A stretch of 64,000 nucleotides of DNA from Streptomyces nojiriensis (GTDB taxonomy: Bacteria; Actinomycetota; Actinomycetes; Streptomycetales; Streptomycetaceae). Below are positions 1-11,388 of this stretch, piece after piece. The translations under genes and the position numbers were made by a program. The notes below the pieces were generated by a model. That model saw nothing but the letters and a program-made list of their open reading frames with translations, was not told the DNA's origin and did not search any database. The DNA lies in contig NZ_CP071139.1 of NCBI RefSeq assembly GCF_017639205.1, forward strand, positions 2,930,001 to 2,994,000, in the 5' to 3' direction. Within the stretch, counting starts at the first letter, position 1. Every line of letters starts with the position of its first letter.

Positions 1-2234
<2,234 letters not shown>

Positions 2235-2245
2235 CCCGCGGCCCG

Positions 2246-2289
2246 AGCGGCCCGTCCCCTCCCGGGTGGGGGGACGGGCCGCTTTCGTC
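2246..2289 (+). terminator. Rho-independent terminator of ileS
   Basis: A 14-bp perfect stem (AGCGGCCCGTCCCC at 2246-2259 pairing with 2270-2283) with a 10-nt loop, followed by TTCGTC. It lies 12 bp after the ileS stop codon. Confidence 0.85.
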
Positions 2290-2305
2290 TGCTCCGCCAC
2301 GCCCT

Positions 2306-2405
2306 GGGGCCCCGCCCCGGACTCCGCGCCCCAAACGCCGGCGAGGCCGGAAATCCAGCCCCTCCGGCGTTTGAGGGGCGGGGTGCGGGGCGGAGCCCCC
2401 GCAGC
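2306..2405. repeat. GC-rich intergenic palindromic repeat, copy 1
   Basis: Imperfect palindrome made of two opposed halves, each containing a CCGGCGTTTG/CAAACGCCGG core and a GGGGCGGAGCCCC-type outer arm. It lies between the convergent ends of ileS and divIVA. Related copies are at about 19196, 26676, 38199, 52240 and 59431. Confidence 0.75.
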
Positions 2406-2427
2406 GGCGCCGCACCGGGGCAGCGAA

Positions 2428-2473
2428 ACGGGCCGGGCCCGGTGCCCCCGAAGGGGAACCGGGCCCGGCCCGT
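2428..2473 (-). terminator. Terminator-like hairpin after divIVA
   Basis: A 16-bp perfect stem (ACGGGCCGGGCCCGGT at 2428-2443 against 2458-2473) with a 14-nt loop. It lies 36 bp beyond the divIVA stop on the minus strand. No clear U-tract follows. Confidence 0.75.
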
Positions 2474-2509
2474 AGAGCGCGGCTGCCGACCGCAGAACGG
2501 CGGCGGCGC

Positions 2510-3757
2510 CTAGTTGTCGTCCTCGTCGATCAGGAAGCCCCGCATCGGCGACGGCGCCTGCATCGGCTGCGGCGCAGCCGGCCGGACCGGAGCCATCGGC
2601 TGGGTCATCGCCGGGGACATCTGCTGCTGGTTGCCGCCGTAGGACGGGGCACCCATCGGGGAGGGACCGCCCATGGGGGACGGGCCACCCATCGAGGGAC
2701 CGCCCATGGAGTGGCCCATCGCACCGGCCGGAGCCATCGAGGGCGACGGCGACGGCGGCAGCGCGGGACCGGCCGGGTTCCGCGGCGGGGCGAGCGAGTC
2801 GTCCGCCTGCGTCTCCAGCTGGCGCAGCTGCGACTCCAGGTAGGACTTCAGCCGCGTACGGTACTCACGCTCGAAGCCCCGCAGGTCCTCGACCTTGCGC
2901 TCCAGCGTGGCGCGGGCGGACTCCAGGGAGCCCATCGCGACGCGGTGCTTCTCCTGCGCGTCCCGCTCCAGCGCGTCGGCCTTGGCGCGGGCGTCCCGCT
3001 CCAGGCCCTCGGCGCGCGACCGGGCCTCGCCGACGATCTTGTTGGCCTCGGAGCGGGCCTCCGCGATCGCCTGGTCGGCGGTCTGCTGCGCCAGCGACAG
3101 GACACGGGCGGCGCTGTCGCCACCGGGGCCCTGCTGCGGGAGCTGCGGCTGCTGCATCTGCTGCATGGGCTGACCCATGGGCTGCATCTGCTGCCCCATC
3201 GGCTGCATCTGCTGGCCCATGGGCTGCATCTGCTGGCCGAGCGGGTTCTGGCCGCCCATCGACTGCTGCTGCATGCCCTGGGGGCCGCCCATGGACTGCT
3301 GCTGCATGCCCTGGGGTCCACCCATGGGGTGCTGCTGCATGGGACCGCCCATGGGGCCGCCCATCGGACCGGGGCCCTGCTGGCCCTGGCCGCCGGGGCC
3401 CGGCGGAAGCTGCGGCTGGCCACCCGGAAGCTGCGGCGGGCCACCCTGGAGCTGCGGCGGGCCCATCTGCGGCTGCTGCTGCTGCGGCGGGCCGGATATG
3501 GCCGCGGGCACGGGGGCACCGGGGCCGCGCTGGTCCTGGGGTTCCGCCTTGCGCATGCCCTGCTGCTGCTGGCTCTGCGCGGCGGCACGCGTGGCGGCGG
3601 CCAGCTTGGCGCGCAGGTCCTCGTTCTCGCGCAGCAGGCGCGTCAGTTCGGACTCGACCTCGTCGAGGAAGGCATCGACCTCGTCCTCGTCATAGCCTTC
3701 TCGGAGGCGGACGGTCGTGAACTGCTTGTTCCGCACGTCCTCGGGAGTCAGCGGCAT
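2510..3757 (-). CDS. divIVA: DivIVA polar growth determinant
   Basis: Coiled-coil membrane-curvature protein that marks hyphal tips and directs apical wall synthesis in Streptomyces. The N-terminus (MPLTPEDVRNKQFTTVRLRE, then a DEDEVDAFLDEVE helix) is the standard DivIVA membrane-binding and first coiled-coil segment. A long Gln/Met/Gly/Pro-rich linker follows (about residues 65-215, with repeated QQMQPMG units), then a second long coiled coil (about 220-320) and a Pro/Met/Gly-rich tail ending DEDDN. At 415 aa it is long, as in other streptomycetes. The ATG follows GAGGTGAAGAAGAC. A small hairpin (CCCCGC 3813-3818 with GCGGGG 3823-3828) lies between yggT and this gene. Confidence 0.96.
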   Translation of the reverse strand: MPLTPEDVRNKQFTTVRLREGYDEDEVDAFLDEVESELTRLLRENEDLRAKLAAATRAAAQSQQQQGMRKAEPQDQRGPGAPVPAAISGPPQQQQPQMGPPQLQGGPPQLPGGQPQLPPGPGGQGQQGPGPMGGPMGGPMQQHPMGGPQGMQQQSMGGPQGMQQQSMGGQNPLGQQMQPMGQQMQPMGQQMQPMGQPMQQMQQPQLPQQGPGGDSAARVLSLAQQTADQAIAEARSEANKIVGEARSRAEGLERDARAKADALERDAQEKHRVAMGSLESARATLERKVEDLRGFEREYRTRLKSYLESQLRQLETQADDSLAPPRNPAGPALPPSPSPSMAPAGAMGHSMGGPSMGGPSPMGGPSPMGAPSYGGNQQQMSPAMTQPMAPVRPAAPQPMQAPSPMRGFLIDEDDN

Positions 3758-3839
3758 GTCTTCTTCACCTCTACGTAGTCGTCGGCAGTCGGCAAGACCG
3801 TATCGGGACTGTCCCCGCGCCCGCGGGGAAGCACATCGT

Positions 3840-4136
3840 TCACAAGCCGCTCGCAGCGGTGCGCACGAAACTGATGAGGATGTAAACGATGATCATCAGA
3901 ACGAAGAAGGACAGGTCGAGTGCCACGCCCCCGAGACGCAACGGCGGAATGACCCGCCGAAGAAGCTTGAGCGGTGGATCGGTGACGCTGTAGGTGGCCT
4001 CCAGTACGACCACCATCGCCTTGCCGGGTGTCCAGGAACGTGCGAACTGGAACACGTAGTCCATGACCAGGCGGAAGATCAGCACGACGAGGAAGCACCC
4101 CAAGGCGAAGTAGATCACTTGCAGTGCGACACCCAT
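3840..4136 (-). CDS. yggT: YggT/YlmG family membrane protein
   Basis: Small (98 aa) integral membrane protein of the YGGT family, usually encoded next to sepF and divIVA and linked to division or membrane organisation; its precise role is not settled. Two hydrophobic segments are visible (about residues 3-25 and 72-95), separated by an amphipathic stretch with the family-typical sequence TDPPLKLLRRVIPPL. The ATG at 4136 follows a GGGGAGAGGG purine run. It starts 60 bp after sepF on the same strand and is probably co-transcribed with it. Confidence 0.93.
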   Translation of the reverse strand: MGVALQVIYFALGCFLVVLIFRLVMDYVFQFARSWTPGKAMVVVLEATYSVTDPPLKLLRRVIPPLRLGGVALDLSFFVLMIIVYILISFVRTAASGL

Positions 4137-4196
4137 TCCGTGCTTCCCTCTCCCCTGCTCCCGCTGTGTTCCCGGCCCCGTGTCTGACGGATCGGT

Positions 4197-4814
4197 CTAG
4201 CTTTGGTTGAAGAACCCGCCCTCCGCGATGCGGGCCTTGTCCTCCGCCGTGACATCGACGTTAGCAGGCGACAGCAGGAACACCTTCTGTGTCACGCGTT
4301 CAATGCTGCCGTGCAGACCGAAGACGAGTCCGGCGGCGAAGTCCACGAGACGCTTCGCGTCCGTGTCGTCCATCTCCGTGAGATTCATGATCACCGGAGT
4401 GCCCTCACGGAAGTGTTCCCCGATGGTACGGGCCTCGTTGTAGGTCCGGGGGTGCAGCGTCGTGATGCGGTACGGCTCCCGCTCGGAGACGACCTTGGGC
4501 ATGATCACGGGGGCGTTCTTCTCCAGGTTCGTACGATCAGGTGTGATGGATGCCACGGGGGCGATTCGCGCAGGACGTCCGCTTTCCACCGGGATTGGGA
4601 TAGGTTCACGCTGCGCCGGAGGCTGTGCGGCTCGTACCGGTTCATCCGATACGGGTGATTGGTGCACGGGCTGCTGTCGGCGATCCCGCTCCCGAGCCCG
4701 CTCCATCTCCGGCTCGGGCTCGAACTCGTCGTCGGGGTCGTACCCCGGGTTGTCGTACCGGTCGTCCTCCACGAGGCCGAGGTAGACCGCCATCTTGCGC
4801 ATCGCGCCGGCCAT
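4197..4814 (-). CDS. sepF: SepF, Z-ring membrane anchor and cross-linker
   Basis: Cytoplasmic division protein that binds the FtsZ C-terminal tail and tethers it to the membrane. The start chosen (ATG 4814, [13 protein letters not shown]) has GGAGG nine bases upstream and gives the short amphipathic N-terminal helix expected of the family; the open frame continues upstream to 4910 without a better signal. An acidic, Arg/Gln-rich linker (about residues 20-100) leads to the globular SepF domain, which includes the conserved stretches [16 protein letters not shown] and [10 protein letters not shown] and ends [18 protein letters not shown]. 205 aa. A 149-bp gap to yggS could carry its own promoter. 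Confidence 0.96.
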   Translation of the reverse strand: MAGAMRKMAVYLGLVEDDRYDNPGYDPDDEFEPEPEMERARERDRRQQPVHQSPVSDEPVRAAQPPAQREPIPIPVESGRPARIAPVASITPDRTNLEKNAPVIMPKVVSEREPYRITTLHPRTYNEARTIGEHFREGTPVIMNLTEMDDTDAKRLVDFAAGLVFGLHGSIERVTQKVFLLSPANVDVTAEDKARIAEGGFFNQS

Positions 4815-4963
4815 TCTCCGAGTCCTCCGCTCTGTGGTGGATCGCCCTGTCGCAGGTGCCGCCGTGTCACGAATGTCACCAACTGCCCGCGATCCACTAG
4901 GTCTGCCCACTCATCAGCGGGAATGACCATATTTTCTGCTGTGGTCCGACTTTCTTCGCGACG

Positions 4964-5683
4964 TTACCCGAGCCGGGGTCTCGCGCCGAGTACCGCAGTG
5001 CCGACGCGTACATGTGTCGCACCGGCCGCCACGGCCTGTTCCAGGTCTGCGCTCATCCCGGCGGACACCATCGTGGCAGCCGGATGGTCCACGCGCATGC
5101 GGGATGACAATTCCATCAGCCGCTCGAAAGCGGCCTGTTCCCGCCCCCCGTAGTGGCCGGACAGCGGGGCGACCGTCATCAGGCCGTCGATCCGCAGTCC
5201 CGGAGCCCCGGCGACGAGGTCGGCCAACTCCGCCAGCTGCTCCGGCGCCGCACCGCCGCGGGCCCCCCGCTCCCCCGACTCCGCGTCGAGGGCGATCTGC
5301 ACGAGGCACCCGAGCTCCCGGCCGGCGTTCACCGCGGCCGCCGACAGGGCGGTCACGAGCTTCGGCCGGTCGACCGACTGCACGACATGCGCGTATCCCG
5401 CCACGGAACGGACTTTGTTCGTCTGCAACTGACCGACGAAGTGCCAGCTGAGCGGCAGATCCGCGCAGGCCGCGGCCTTGGGGGCGGCATCCTGGTCACG
5501 ATTTTCCGCAACATGACGGACGCCCAGGTCCGCCAGCAGTCGTACGTCGCTCGCAGGGTAGGTCTTGGTGACCACGATGAGCGTCACCTCGTCCCGTCCC
5601 CGCCCCGCCGCCGCGCACGCGGACGAGATACGTTCCTCCACCCGCGCCAGGTTCTCGGCGAGCTCCGACTTACGATCCGTCAT
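4964..5683 (-). CDS. yggS: YggS/PROSC-type PLP-binding homeostasis protein
   Basis: Pyridoxal-phosphate carrier of the YggS/YlmE/PLPBP family, a single-domain TIM-barrel protein that buffers PLP and has no known catalytic activity. Lys40 in the motif VVTKT is the expected Schiff-base lysine; WHFVGQLQTNK and the late segment MGMSADLEQA-like (here SAGMSADLEQAVAAGATHVRVG) are family landmarks. 239 aa, standard length. The ATG at 5683 lies inside the 3' end of pgeF (14-bp overlap). A yggS gene between ftsZ and sepF is the usual actinobacterial arrangement. Confidence 0.94.
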   Translation of the reverse strand: MTDRKSELAENLARVEERISSACAAAGRGRDEVTLIVVTKTYPASDVRLLADLGVRHVAENRDQDAAPKAAACADLPLSWHFVGQLQTNKVRSVAGYAHVVQSVDRPKLVTALSAAAVNAGRELGCLVQIALDAESGERGARGGAAPEQLAELADLVAGAPGLRIDGLMTVAPLSGHYGGREQAAFERLMELSSRMRVDHPAATMVSAGMSADLEQAVAAGATHVRVGTAVLGARPRLG

Positions 5684-6458
5684 TCTTCTTATCCCCCGGC
5701 GGTCCGGGGGACGTCCCCCCGGAAAGCTCCGTCAACCAGACATATCCGGCCAGGCGTCCGGTCACCCGGTCGCGGCGGTACGAGAAGTGGTCCCGCGACT
5801 CCAGTGTGCAGACCGGGGAACGGCCGCTGTTCACCACCCCCGCCTCTGCGAGCTGGGCGTGCACCCCGGCGACCACGTCGACGGCCGGTGTCCCCCAGCT
5901 CGTCTCGGCCCGGGCGGCGGGGACGACCTCCGCCACCGCCTCCCGCATCTCGGCCGGAACCTCGTAGCAGTGTCCGCAGACGGCGGGGCCGGTCCGGGCG
6001 ACGATCCGCCCGGGATCGGCCCCGAGGGCGACCATCGCCTCGACGGCGGCGGGCACCACCCCGGCGACCAGTCCCGGCCGCCCGGCGTGGGCGGCCGCCA
6101 CGACCCCGGCGACGGGGTCCGCCAGCAGGACCGGGGTGCAGTCGGCGGTGAGCACCGCGAGGGCGAGCCCCCGACGGGCGGTCACCACCGCGTCCACCGC
6201 GGGGACCTCGGCGTCCGCGCCCCAGGGCCCGTCCACCACGGCCACGTCCCGGCCGTGCACCTGGTTCATCCAGACCACCCGGTCCGGTGCCAGGCCCAGG
6301 GACTTCGCCGCCCGTGCCCGGTTCGCGAGAACGGCGGCCGGGTCGTCTCCGACCGCGCCGCCGAGATTGAGCTCCTCGTACGGAACGGCGCTCACTCCGC
6401 CCCACCGGTCGGTGAAGGCGAAGTGGGCGCCGCCCACGTGATGCTGCTCTGGTGTCAC
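5670..6458 (-). CDS. pgeF: PgeF/YfiH laccase-domain protein (peptidoglycan editing factor)
   Basis: Member of the DUF152/YfiH multicopper-like family, described as a purine nucleoside phosphorylase/polyphenol oxidase and, in E. coli, as a factor that limits mis-incorporation of L-Ser into peptidoglycan precursors. Metal-site elements are visible: the His of [16 protein letters not shown], and the Cys/His cluster VCGHCYEV. 262 aa. The GTG start at 6458 overlaps the ftsZ TGA as GTGA, so translation is probably coupled to ftsZ. Confidence 0.92.
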   Translation of the reverse strand: MTPEQHHVGGAHFAFTDRWGGVSAVPYEELNLGGAVGDDPAAVLANRARAAKSLGLAPDRVVWMNQVHGRDVAVVDGPWGADAEVPAVDAVVTARRGLALAVLTADCTPVLLADPVAGVVAAAHAGRPGLVAGVVPAAVEAMVALGADPGRIVARTGPAVCGHCYEVPAEMREAVAEVVPAARAETSWGTPAVDVVAGVHAQLAEAGVVNSGRSPVCTLESRDHFSYRRDRVTGRLAGYVWLTELSGGTSPGPPGDKKNDGS

Positions 6459-7660
6459 TTCAAGAAGTCCGGAACATCCAGCTCTTCGGCCGGGCTGTCC
6501 TGGTACGGCCGGGCCGTGGGGACCTGCGGCGCGGGTGCCTGGACCTCGACCGGGGCCGCCTCGACCGGAGCCGGGGGCTCCTCGCGCGGGGTGACCGAGC
6601 CGAGTCCGCCGAAGGCCGGGCGGGCCGGCTCGGCGGCGCGGACCGGAGCCGGGGCCGGCTCCTCGCGCTTGGTGGACGCGGCGCCGATGACGTTGTCCCG
6701 GCGGGCCGGGGGCTGTCCGCCGTCGAACCCGGCCGCGATGACGGTGACCCGTACCTCGTCGCCGAGCGCGTCGTCGATGACGGCGCCGAAGATGATGTTC
6801 GCCTCGGGGTGCGCGGCCTCGCTGACCAGCTGCGCGGCCTCGTTGATCTCGAAGAGACCGAGGTCCGAGCCACCGGAGATGGAGAGCAGCACGCCACGGG
6901 CGCCGTCGATGGACGCCTCCAGGAGCGGCGAGGAGATCGCCATCTCGGCGGCGGCCACGGCGCGGTCGTCGCCGCGGGCCGAGCCGATGCCCATCAGGGC
7001 CGAGCCGGCCTCGGACATCACGGACTTGACGTCGGCGAAGTCGAGGTTGATCAGACCCGGGGTGGTGATGAGGTCGGTGATGCCCTGGACGCCCGAGAGC
7101 AGGACCTGGTCGGCCGACTTGAAGGCGTCGAGCACGCTGACCTGGCGGTCCGAGATGGACAGCAGTCGGTCGTTGGGGATGACGATGAGGGTGTCGACCT
7201 CTTCGCGGAGCTCGGCGATGCCGTCCTCCGCCTGGTTCGCGCGGCGCCGGCCCTCGAAGGTGAACGGCCGGGTGACCACACCGATCGTCAGGGCGCCCAG
7301 CGAGCGAGCGATGTTGGCGACGACAGGTGCGCCGCCGGTGCCGGTGCCGCCGCCCTCACCGGCGGTGACGAAGACCATGTCGGCCCCCTTGAGGACCTCC
7401 TCGATCTCCTCGCGGTGGTCCTCTGCCGCCTTGCGACCGACGGCCGGGTTGGCGCCGGCGCCGAGGCCACGGGTGAGTTCCCGGCCGACGTCGAGCTTGA
7501 CGTCGGCATCGCTCATCAACAGCGCCTGGGCGTCCGTGTTGATGGCGATGAACTCGACGCCCTTGAGACCGACCTCGATCATTCGGTTGATGGCATTGAC
7601 ACCACCGCCGCCGACACCGATGACCTTGATGACTGCGAGGTAGTTCTGCGGTGCTGCCAC
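6455..7660 (-). CDS. ftsZ: FtsZ, tubulin-like division GTPase
   Basis: Polymerises at future septa and recruits the divisome. The tubulin signature GGGTGTG is intact, the N-terminal nucleotide-binding loop GVGGGGVNA is present, and the T7 synergy loop reads [12 protein letters not shown] Pro/Ala-rich linker (about residues 320-390) leads to the conserved tail ELDVPDFLK, the docking site for SepF and other partners. 401 aa. The GTG start is preceded by GAGAGG. Transcription probably involves the 279-bp upstream region as well as read-through from ftsQ. Confidence 0.98.
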   Translation of the reverse strand: MAAPQNYLAVIKVIGVGGGGVNAINRMIEVGLKGVEFIAINTDAQALLMSDADVKLDVGRELTRGLGAGANPAVGRKAAEDHREEIEEVLKGADMVFVTAGEGGGTGTGGAPVVANIARSLGALTIGVVTRPFTFEGRRRANQAEDGIAELREEVDTLIVIPNDRLLSISDRQVSVLDAFKSADQVLLSGVQGITDLITTPGLINLDFADVKSVMSEAGSALMGIGSARGDDRAVAAAEMAISSPLLEASIDGARGVLLSISGGSDLGLFEINEAAQLVSEAAHPEANIIFGAVIDDALGDEVRVTVIAAGFDGGQPPARRDNVIGAASTKREEPAPAPVRAAEPARPAFGGLGSVTPREEPPAPVEAAPVEVQAPAPQVPTARPYQDSPAEELDVPDFLK

Positions 7661-7939
7661 GTCGAAGGCCTCTCGCCTCGAGTTACGTGTCGCCGCCTCG
7701 CGGGCCTGCGTTGCGACGACTGATGCCGAAATAGGGACGGTCCGAACGCGCCGACCCGAACCCTCACCCTGAAGTTTAGGGTTAGGGGTGTGCCTGTTCC
7801 TCGGACTCTTCCGAACAGGACACTAAGTCGACAAGTAGCGCGTGTTCAACGAACACGCCGAACCTCCCGTTTTTCTTTTCACCCTATGTGATCACCCGTA
7901 TCGCTGGCCAACCAGGGTGCGCCGCTGTTGGACCGGACG
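7661..7939 (-). promoter_or_regulatory. ftsQ-ftsZ intergenic region with candidate operator
   Basis: This 279-bp gap is less GC-rich than its neighbours. It contains a perfect palindrome GCGTGTTC-AAC-GAACACGC (7840-7858), a GACAC element at 7819-7823 of the kind bound by WhiA, and a short interrupted inverted repeat (ACCCT...AGGGT near 7765-7789). In Streptomyces the ftsZ promoters, including the sporulation-induced one, map to this gap. The exact -10/-35 positions cannot be fixed by eye. Confidence 0.6.
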
Positions 7940-8827
7940 TCAACTCCCGGACGCAGCAGGGGCGGTGGGGACGCTCACGTCGAAGTGGGCGGCCTTGGGA
8001 GCGGCTTTCAACAAAGCGTTCAATGCGCGTCCCTTCGCGTCGCTCTGTTCACCGCTCCCCCACGTCACGGACCGGCCCCCGGTGAGCTCCAGCACGACCG
8101 AATCGTAGGAACCCACCTTGACCTGCACCGTTTCCCTGGCGATCGGCCCCGGGAGGGCGCCCGCGACGAGTACGGCCTCGTGCAGCAGCCGTTCCTCGTC
8201 GAAGCGGCGGGCGCTCGGCGATCGACCGGCGTTCAATTCGAGGACCGGAACACCCGCGGGTGCTTTCGGAACCGTGTCGAATCGCACACCCGTTGCGTCC
8301 ACTTCCACGAAGTTGGCGTCCTTTTTGATGAGCAGGACGGGTTTGCGTTCCGTCACTTTCAGACCGATGCCGTGCGGCCAGGCACGCACCACGTCGACCG
8401 AATCGATGCGGGGCAGCCGGCCGCGGACCCGGCCCTCGATCTCCTCGGTGTCGACGCTCACCAGGGGCGCGCCGACCGGAACGGCCGCGGCGCCCAGGAC
8501 CTGCTCGGGGGTGAGCACGTCCATGCCGGTGGCGGCGACCTTCTCCACGCGGAGCCAGGACGAGCCGTAGAGCACCCAGGTGCCGCCCGCGGCGAGGACC
8601 ACCGCGGCGGCCAGCGATGCCAGCACGGGGCCCCGGCGCAGGCGTGCGCCGGGGCCCCGGGGGCCGGACCGCTGCGCCGGCTTCGGGGCCTTGGCCTTGG
8701 GGGCCTTGGGGGCCTTGGAGCCCTTGGGCGGCTTCGTCGGCTCGGGAGCGCCGGTGCCCTTGCGGGCGGCCGGGCCGGACCGATCAGAAAACGGTGTTCC
8801 GCGCCGCGCGGTCGTCCCTCCGGCCAC
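7940..8827 (-). CDS. ftsQ: FtsQ, divisome POTRA protein
   Basis: Bitopic membrane protein that links early and late divisome components. A basic, Pro/Lys-rich cytoplasmic N-terminus (residues 1-65) is followed by one membrane helix (about 70-92, VLASLAAAVVLAAGGTWVLY), a POTRA domain (about 95-165) and a beta domain. 295 aa. The GTG start has a strong AGGAGG. It begins 30 bp after murG, in the same operon. Confidence 0.92.
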   Translation of the reverse strand: MAGGTTARRGTPFSDRSGPAARKGTGAPEPTKPPKGSKAPKAPKAKAPKPAQRSGPRGPGARLRRGPVLASLAAAVVLAAGGTWVLYGSSWLRVEKVAATGMDVLTPEQVLGAAAVPVGAPLVSVDTEEIEGRVRGRLPRIDSVDVVRAWPHGIGLKVTERKPVLLIKKDANFVEVDATGVRFDTVPKAPAGVPVLELNAGRSPSARRFDEERLLHEAVLVAGALPGPIARETVQVKVGSYDSVVLELTGGRSVTWGSGEQSDAKGRALNALLKAAPKAAHFDVSVPTAPAASGS

Positions 8828-8857
8828 TCCCTGCCTCCTGCGTCTGCGCCACCCGCC

Positions 8858-9952
8858 TCAGCGGGACCTGTGGGCCGCGATCGCCTCGTAGACCATGCCG
8901 ACCAGGAGCTCGTCGGCGTCCCGGCGGCCGAACTCACCGGCGGCCCGGGACATCTCGTACAGGCGGTGCGGGTCGGACAGCACCGGGAGGACCTGGCTCA
9001 GCACCCAGTCGGGCGTCAGCTCCGCGTCGTCCACGAGCAGGCCGCCGCCGGCCTTGACCACCGGCTGGGCGTTGAGCCGCTGTTCACCGTTGCCGATCGG
9101 CAACGGGACGTAGGCGGCGGGGAGCCCGACGGCGGAGAGTTCGGCGACGGTCATCGCTCCCGCGCGGCACAGCATCATGTCGGCGGCGGCGTACGCGAGA
9201 TCCATCCGGTCCACGTACGGTACCGGCACATACGGCGGCATCCCGGGCATGTTGTCGACACGCGGCAGTTCGTTCTTCGGCCCGACGGCGTGCAGGATCT
9301 GGATCCCGGAGCGCTGGAGGGTCGGAGCGACCTGCTGGATCGTCTCGTTGAGGCGGCGGGCGCCCTGCGAGCCGCCGGAGACCAGCAGCGTGGGCAGGTT
9401 GGGGTCCAGACCGAAGGCGGCGCGCGCCTCCGGGCGGACCGCGGCCCGGTCGAGGGTGGAGATGGAGCGGCGCAGCGGGATGCCCACGTAGCGGGCGCCG
9501 CGCAGCTTGCTGTCGGGGGTGGAGACCGCGACGGCGTGCGCGTACCGGGAGCCGATCTTGTTGGCCAGTCCGGGCCTGGCGTTGGCCTCGTGGACGATGA
9601 TCGGCACCCCGAGGCGCTTGGCCGCGAGATAGCCGGGCAGGGCCACGTAGCCGCCGAAACCGACGACGCAGTCGGCCTTGGTGCGGATCAGGATCTCCTC
9701 CGCGGCCTTGATCGTGCCGCGCAGCCGTCCGGGAACGGTGATGAGTTCCGGGGTCGGCTTGCGGGGCAGCGGAACGGCGGGGATCAGGCCCAGCTCGTAG
9801 CCGCGTTCCGGCACCAGGCGGGTTTCCAGTCCGCGCTCCGTGCCGAGGGCGGTGATGCCCACTGAAGGGTCCTGCCTGCGCAGGGCGTCCGCGAGGGCGA
9901 GCGCCGGCTCGATGTGGCCGGCGGTCCCCCCACCGGCGAGTACGACATGCAC
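8858..9952 (-). CDS. murG: MurG, lipid II-forming GlcNAc transferase
   Basis: Peripheral membrane GT28 glycosyltransferase that adds GlcNAc from UDP-GlcNAc to lipid I. The N-terminal glycine loop [18 protein letters not shown], the second G-loop [10 protein letters not shown] and the donor-site motif [11 protein letters not shown] are all present. 364 aa, normal length. The start is GTG at 9952, only 6 bp after the ftsW stop. Confidence 0.97.
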   Translation of the reverse strand: MHVVLAGGGTAGHIEPALALADALRRQDPSVGITALGTERGLETRLVPERGYELGLIPAVPLPRKPTPELITVPGRLRGTIKAAEEILIRTKADCVVGFGGYVALPGYLAAKRLGVPIIVHEANARPGLANKIGSRYAHAVAVSTPDSKLRGARYVGIPLRRSISTLDRAAVRPEARAAFGLDPNLPTLLVSGGSQGARRLNETIQQVAPTLQRSGIQILHAVGPKNELPRVDNMPGMPPYVPVPYVDRMDLAYAAADMMLCRAGAMTVAELSAVGLPAAYVPLPIGNGEQRLNAQPVVKAGGGLLVDDAELTPDWVLSQVLPVLSDPHRLYEMSRAAGEFGRRDADELLVGMVYEAIAAHRSR

Positions 9953-9958
9953 CGAATT

Positions 9959-11320
9959 TCACCGCTCTCCGGACGGACGCTTCTTGACGCGCCGTCTCAT
10001 CGACTTCCATCTCACCCCGGTCCGCCACCAGCCGGTCTTCGGCTGTCGCATCGCGAGGGCCGCGCGCGCCGCCGGCTCCTCACGCGCGAAGGCGATGAGC
10101 AGTCCGACCGCGAACATGGTCGGCAGCAGGGCTGACCCTCCGTAGGAGAACAGCGGGAGCGGGACTCCGGCGATCGGCAGCAGGCCGAGCACCGCACCGA
10201 TGTTGATCACGGCCTGGGCCGTGATCCAGGTGGTCACGCCTCCCGCGGCAAACCGTACGAAGGAGTCCTCCGTGCGTCCGGCCACGCGGATACCCGCATA
10301 GCCTAGAGCCGCGAACAGGGCGAGCACCGACAGCGTCCCCGCCAGACCCAGTTCCTCCCCGGTGATGGCGAAGATGAAGTCGGTGTGGGCTTCGGGTAGT
10401 TGCCCCCATTTTTCCACACTTGCACCCAGCCCGGAACCGAACCATCCGCCCGAGGCGAGGGCGTAGATCCCGTGAACGGCCTGCCAGCAAAGGTCGTTCT
10501 TGCCCGGTTCTGTCGCCCCGAGGCATTCCAGCCGGTCCATGCGGTGCGGGCTCGTCTTGATGAGCAGTGCGACGATCGCACCCGCGAAGGCGAGCACCCC
10601 GACGAACATCCGGGTCGGGGCTCCGGCGAGCCAGAGCAGACCGAACAGGATGGCGCCGAGGATCATCGCGGTGCCCATGTCCCCGCCCAGCATGATCAGC
10701 CCGAGCAGCAGGAAGGCCACCGGGACCAGCGGCACCAGCAGGTGCTTCCACTGGCTCAGCAGCCCCTTGTCGCCCTTGCGTGCCAGCAGGTCGGCGCCCC
10801 ACAGGATCAGTGCCAGTTTGCCGAACTCACTGGGCTGGAGCATGAACGGACCGCCAAGGGAGATCCAATTCTGGTTGCCGTTGATCGAGACGCCTATCCC
10901 CGGGACCTGGACCAGGACCATCAGGAAGAGCGTGCCGGCGAGCACCGGGTACGAGAGCGCCCGGTGCAGTTTGACCGGCATCCGGGAGGCGGCCAGCAGG
11001 AGTACGCCGCCGATGAGGGCGGCCAGGAACTGCTTCTTGAAGAAGTACGCGTCGCCGAGGCCGAGCTGGAGGGCCTTGATCATCGAGGCCGAGTACACCA
11101 TCACCAGGCCGAGCACGATGATGAGCAGGGAACTGCCGAAAATCAGGTAATAGGCGGTGAGCGGGCGGTCCCAGGCCTTCTGCAACTGCCGCTGCGTACG
11201 CCGCAGCCGGGCCAGCGGCCCGCGCCCGGCGGGCCGCTTCGAACGCACCACAGGGCGTTTGCGGCCCTGCGCCTTCACGGCGGACGGCCGCCGCCCCGGC
11301 AGCATCTGCTTGGCCGGCAT
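9959..11320 (-). CDS. ftsW: FtsW, SEDS-family septal glycosyltransferase
   Basis: Polytopic SEDS protein that polymerises lipid II at the septum together with FtsI. A Lys/Arg-rich cytoplasmic leader of about 50 residues precedes roughly ten membrane segments; the SEDS features AITGEELGLAG and GVPLPLFSYGGSALL are present. 453 aa. ATG start at 11320; a 68-bp gap separates it from murD. Confidence 0.96.
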   Translation of the reverse strand: MPAKQMLPGRRPSAVKAQGRKRPVVRSKRPAGRGPLARLRRTQRQLQKAWDRPLTAYYLIFGSSLLIIVLGLVMVYSASMIKALQLGLGDAYFFKKQFLAALIGGVLLLAASRMPVKLHRALSYPVLAGTLFLMVLVQVPGIGVSINGNQNWISLGGPFMLQPSEFGKLALILWGADLLARKGDKGLLSQWKHLLVPLVPVAFLLLGLIMLGGDMGTAMILGAILFGLLWLAGAPTRMFVGVLAFAGAIVALLIKTSPHRMDRLECLGATEPGKNDLCWQAVHGIYALASGGWFGSGLGASVEKWGQLPEAHTDFIFAITGEELGLAGTLSVLALFAALGYAGIRVAGRTEDSFVRFAAGGVTTWITAQAVINIGAVLGLLPIAGVPLPLFSYGGSALLPTMFAVGLLIAFAREEPAARAALAMRQPKTGWWRTGVRWKSMRRRVKKRPSGER

Positions 11321-11388
11321 CTGTGATCTTCCCCTCCACTCGTACGAGGCGAGCTGCCGGCCGGAGGGAACCTCCCGGAGCCCCCGGC

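Noticed and set aside
3150..3480. Regular short repeats resembling a CRISPR-like array
   Set aside because: They are in-frame codons for the QQMQPMG-type linker of DivIVA, with no spacers and no cas genes.
4815..4910. Upstream extension of sepF to base 4910
   Set aside because: The ATG at 4814 has a well-spaced GGAGG and yields the expected N-terminal amphipathic helix; the extension is Arg/Thr-rich without family support.
7840..7858. LexA (SOS) box before ftsZ
   Set aside because: The actinobacterial SOS box is GAAC-n4-GTTC; here the half-sites are reversed (GTTC-n3-GAAC).
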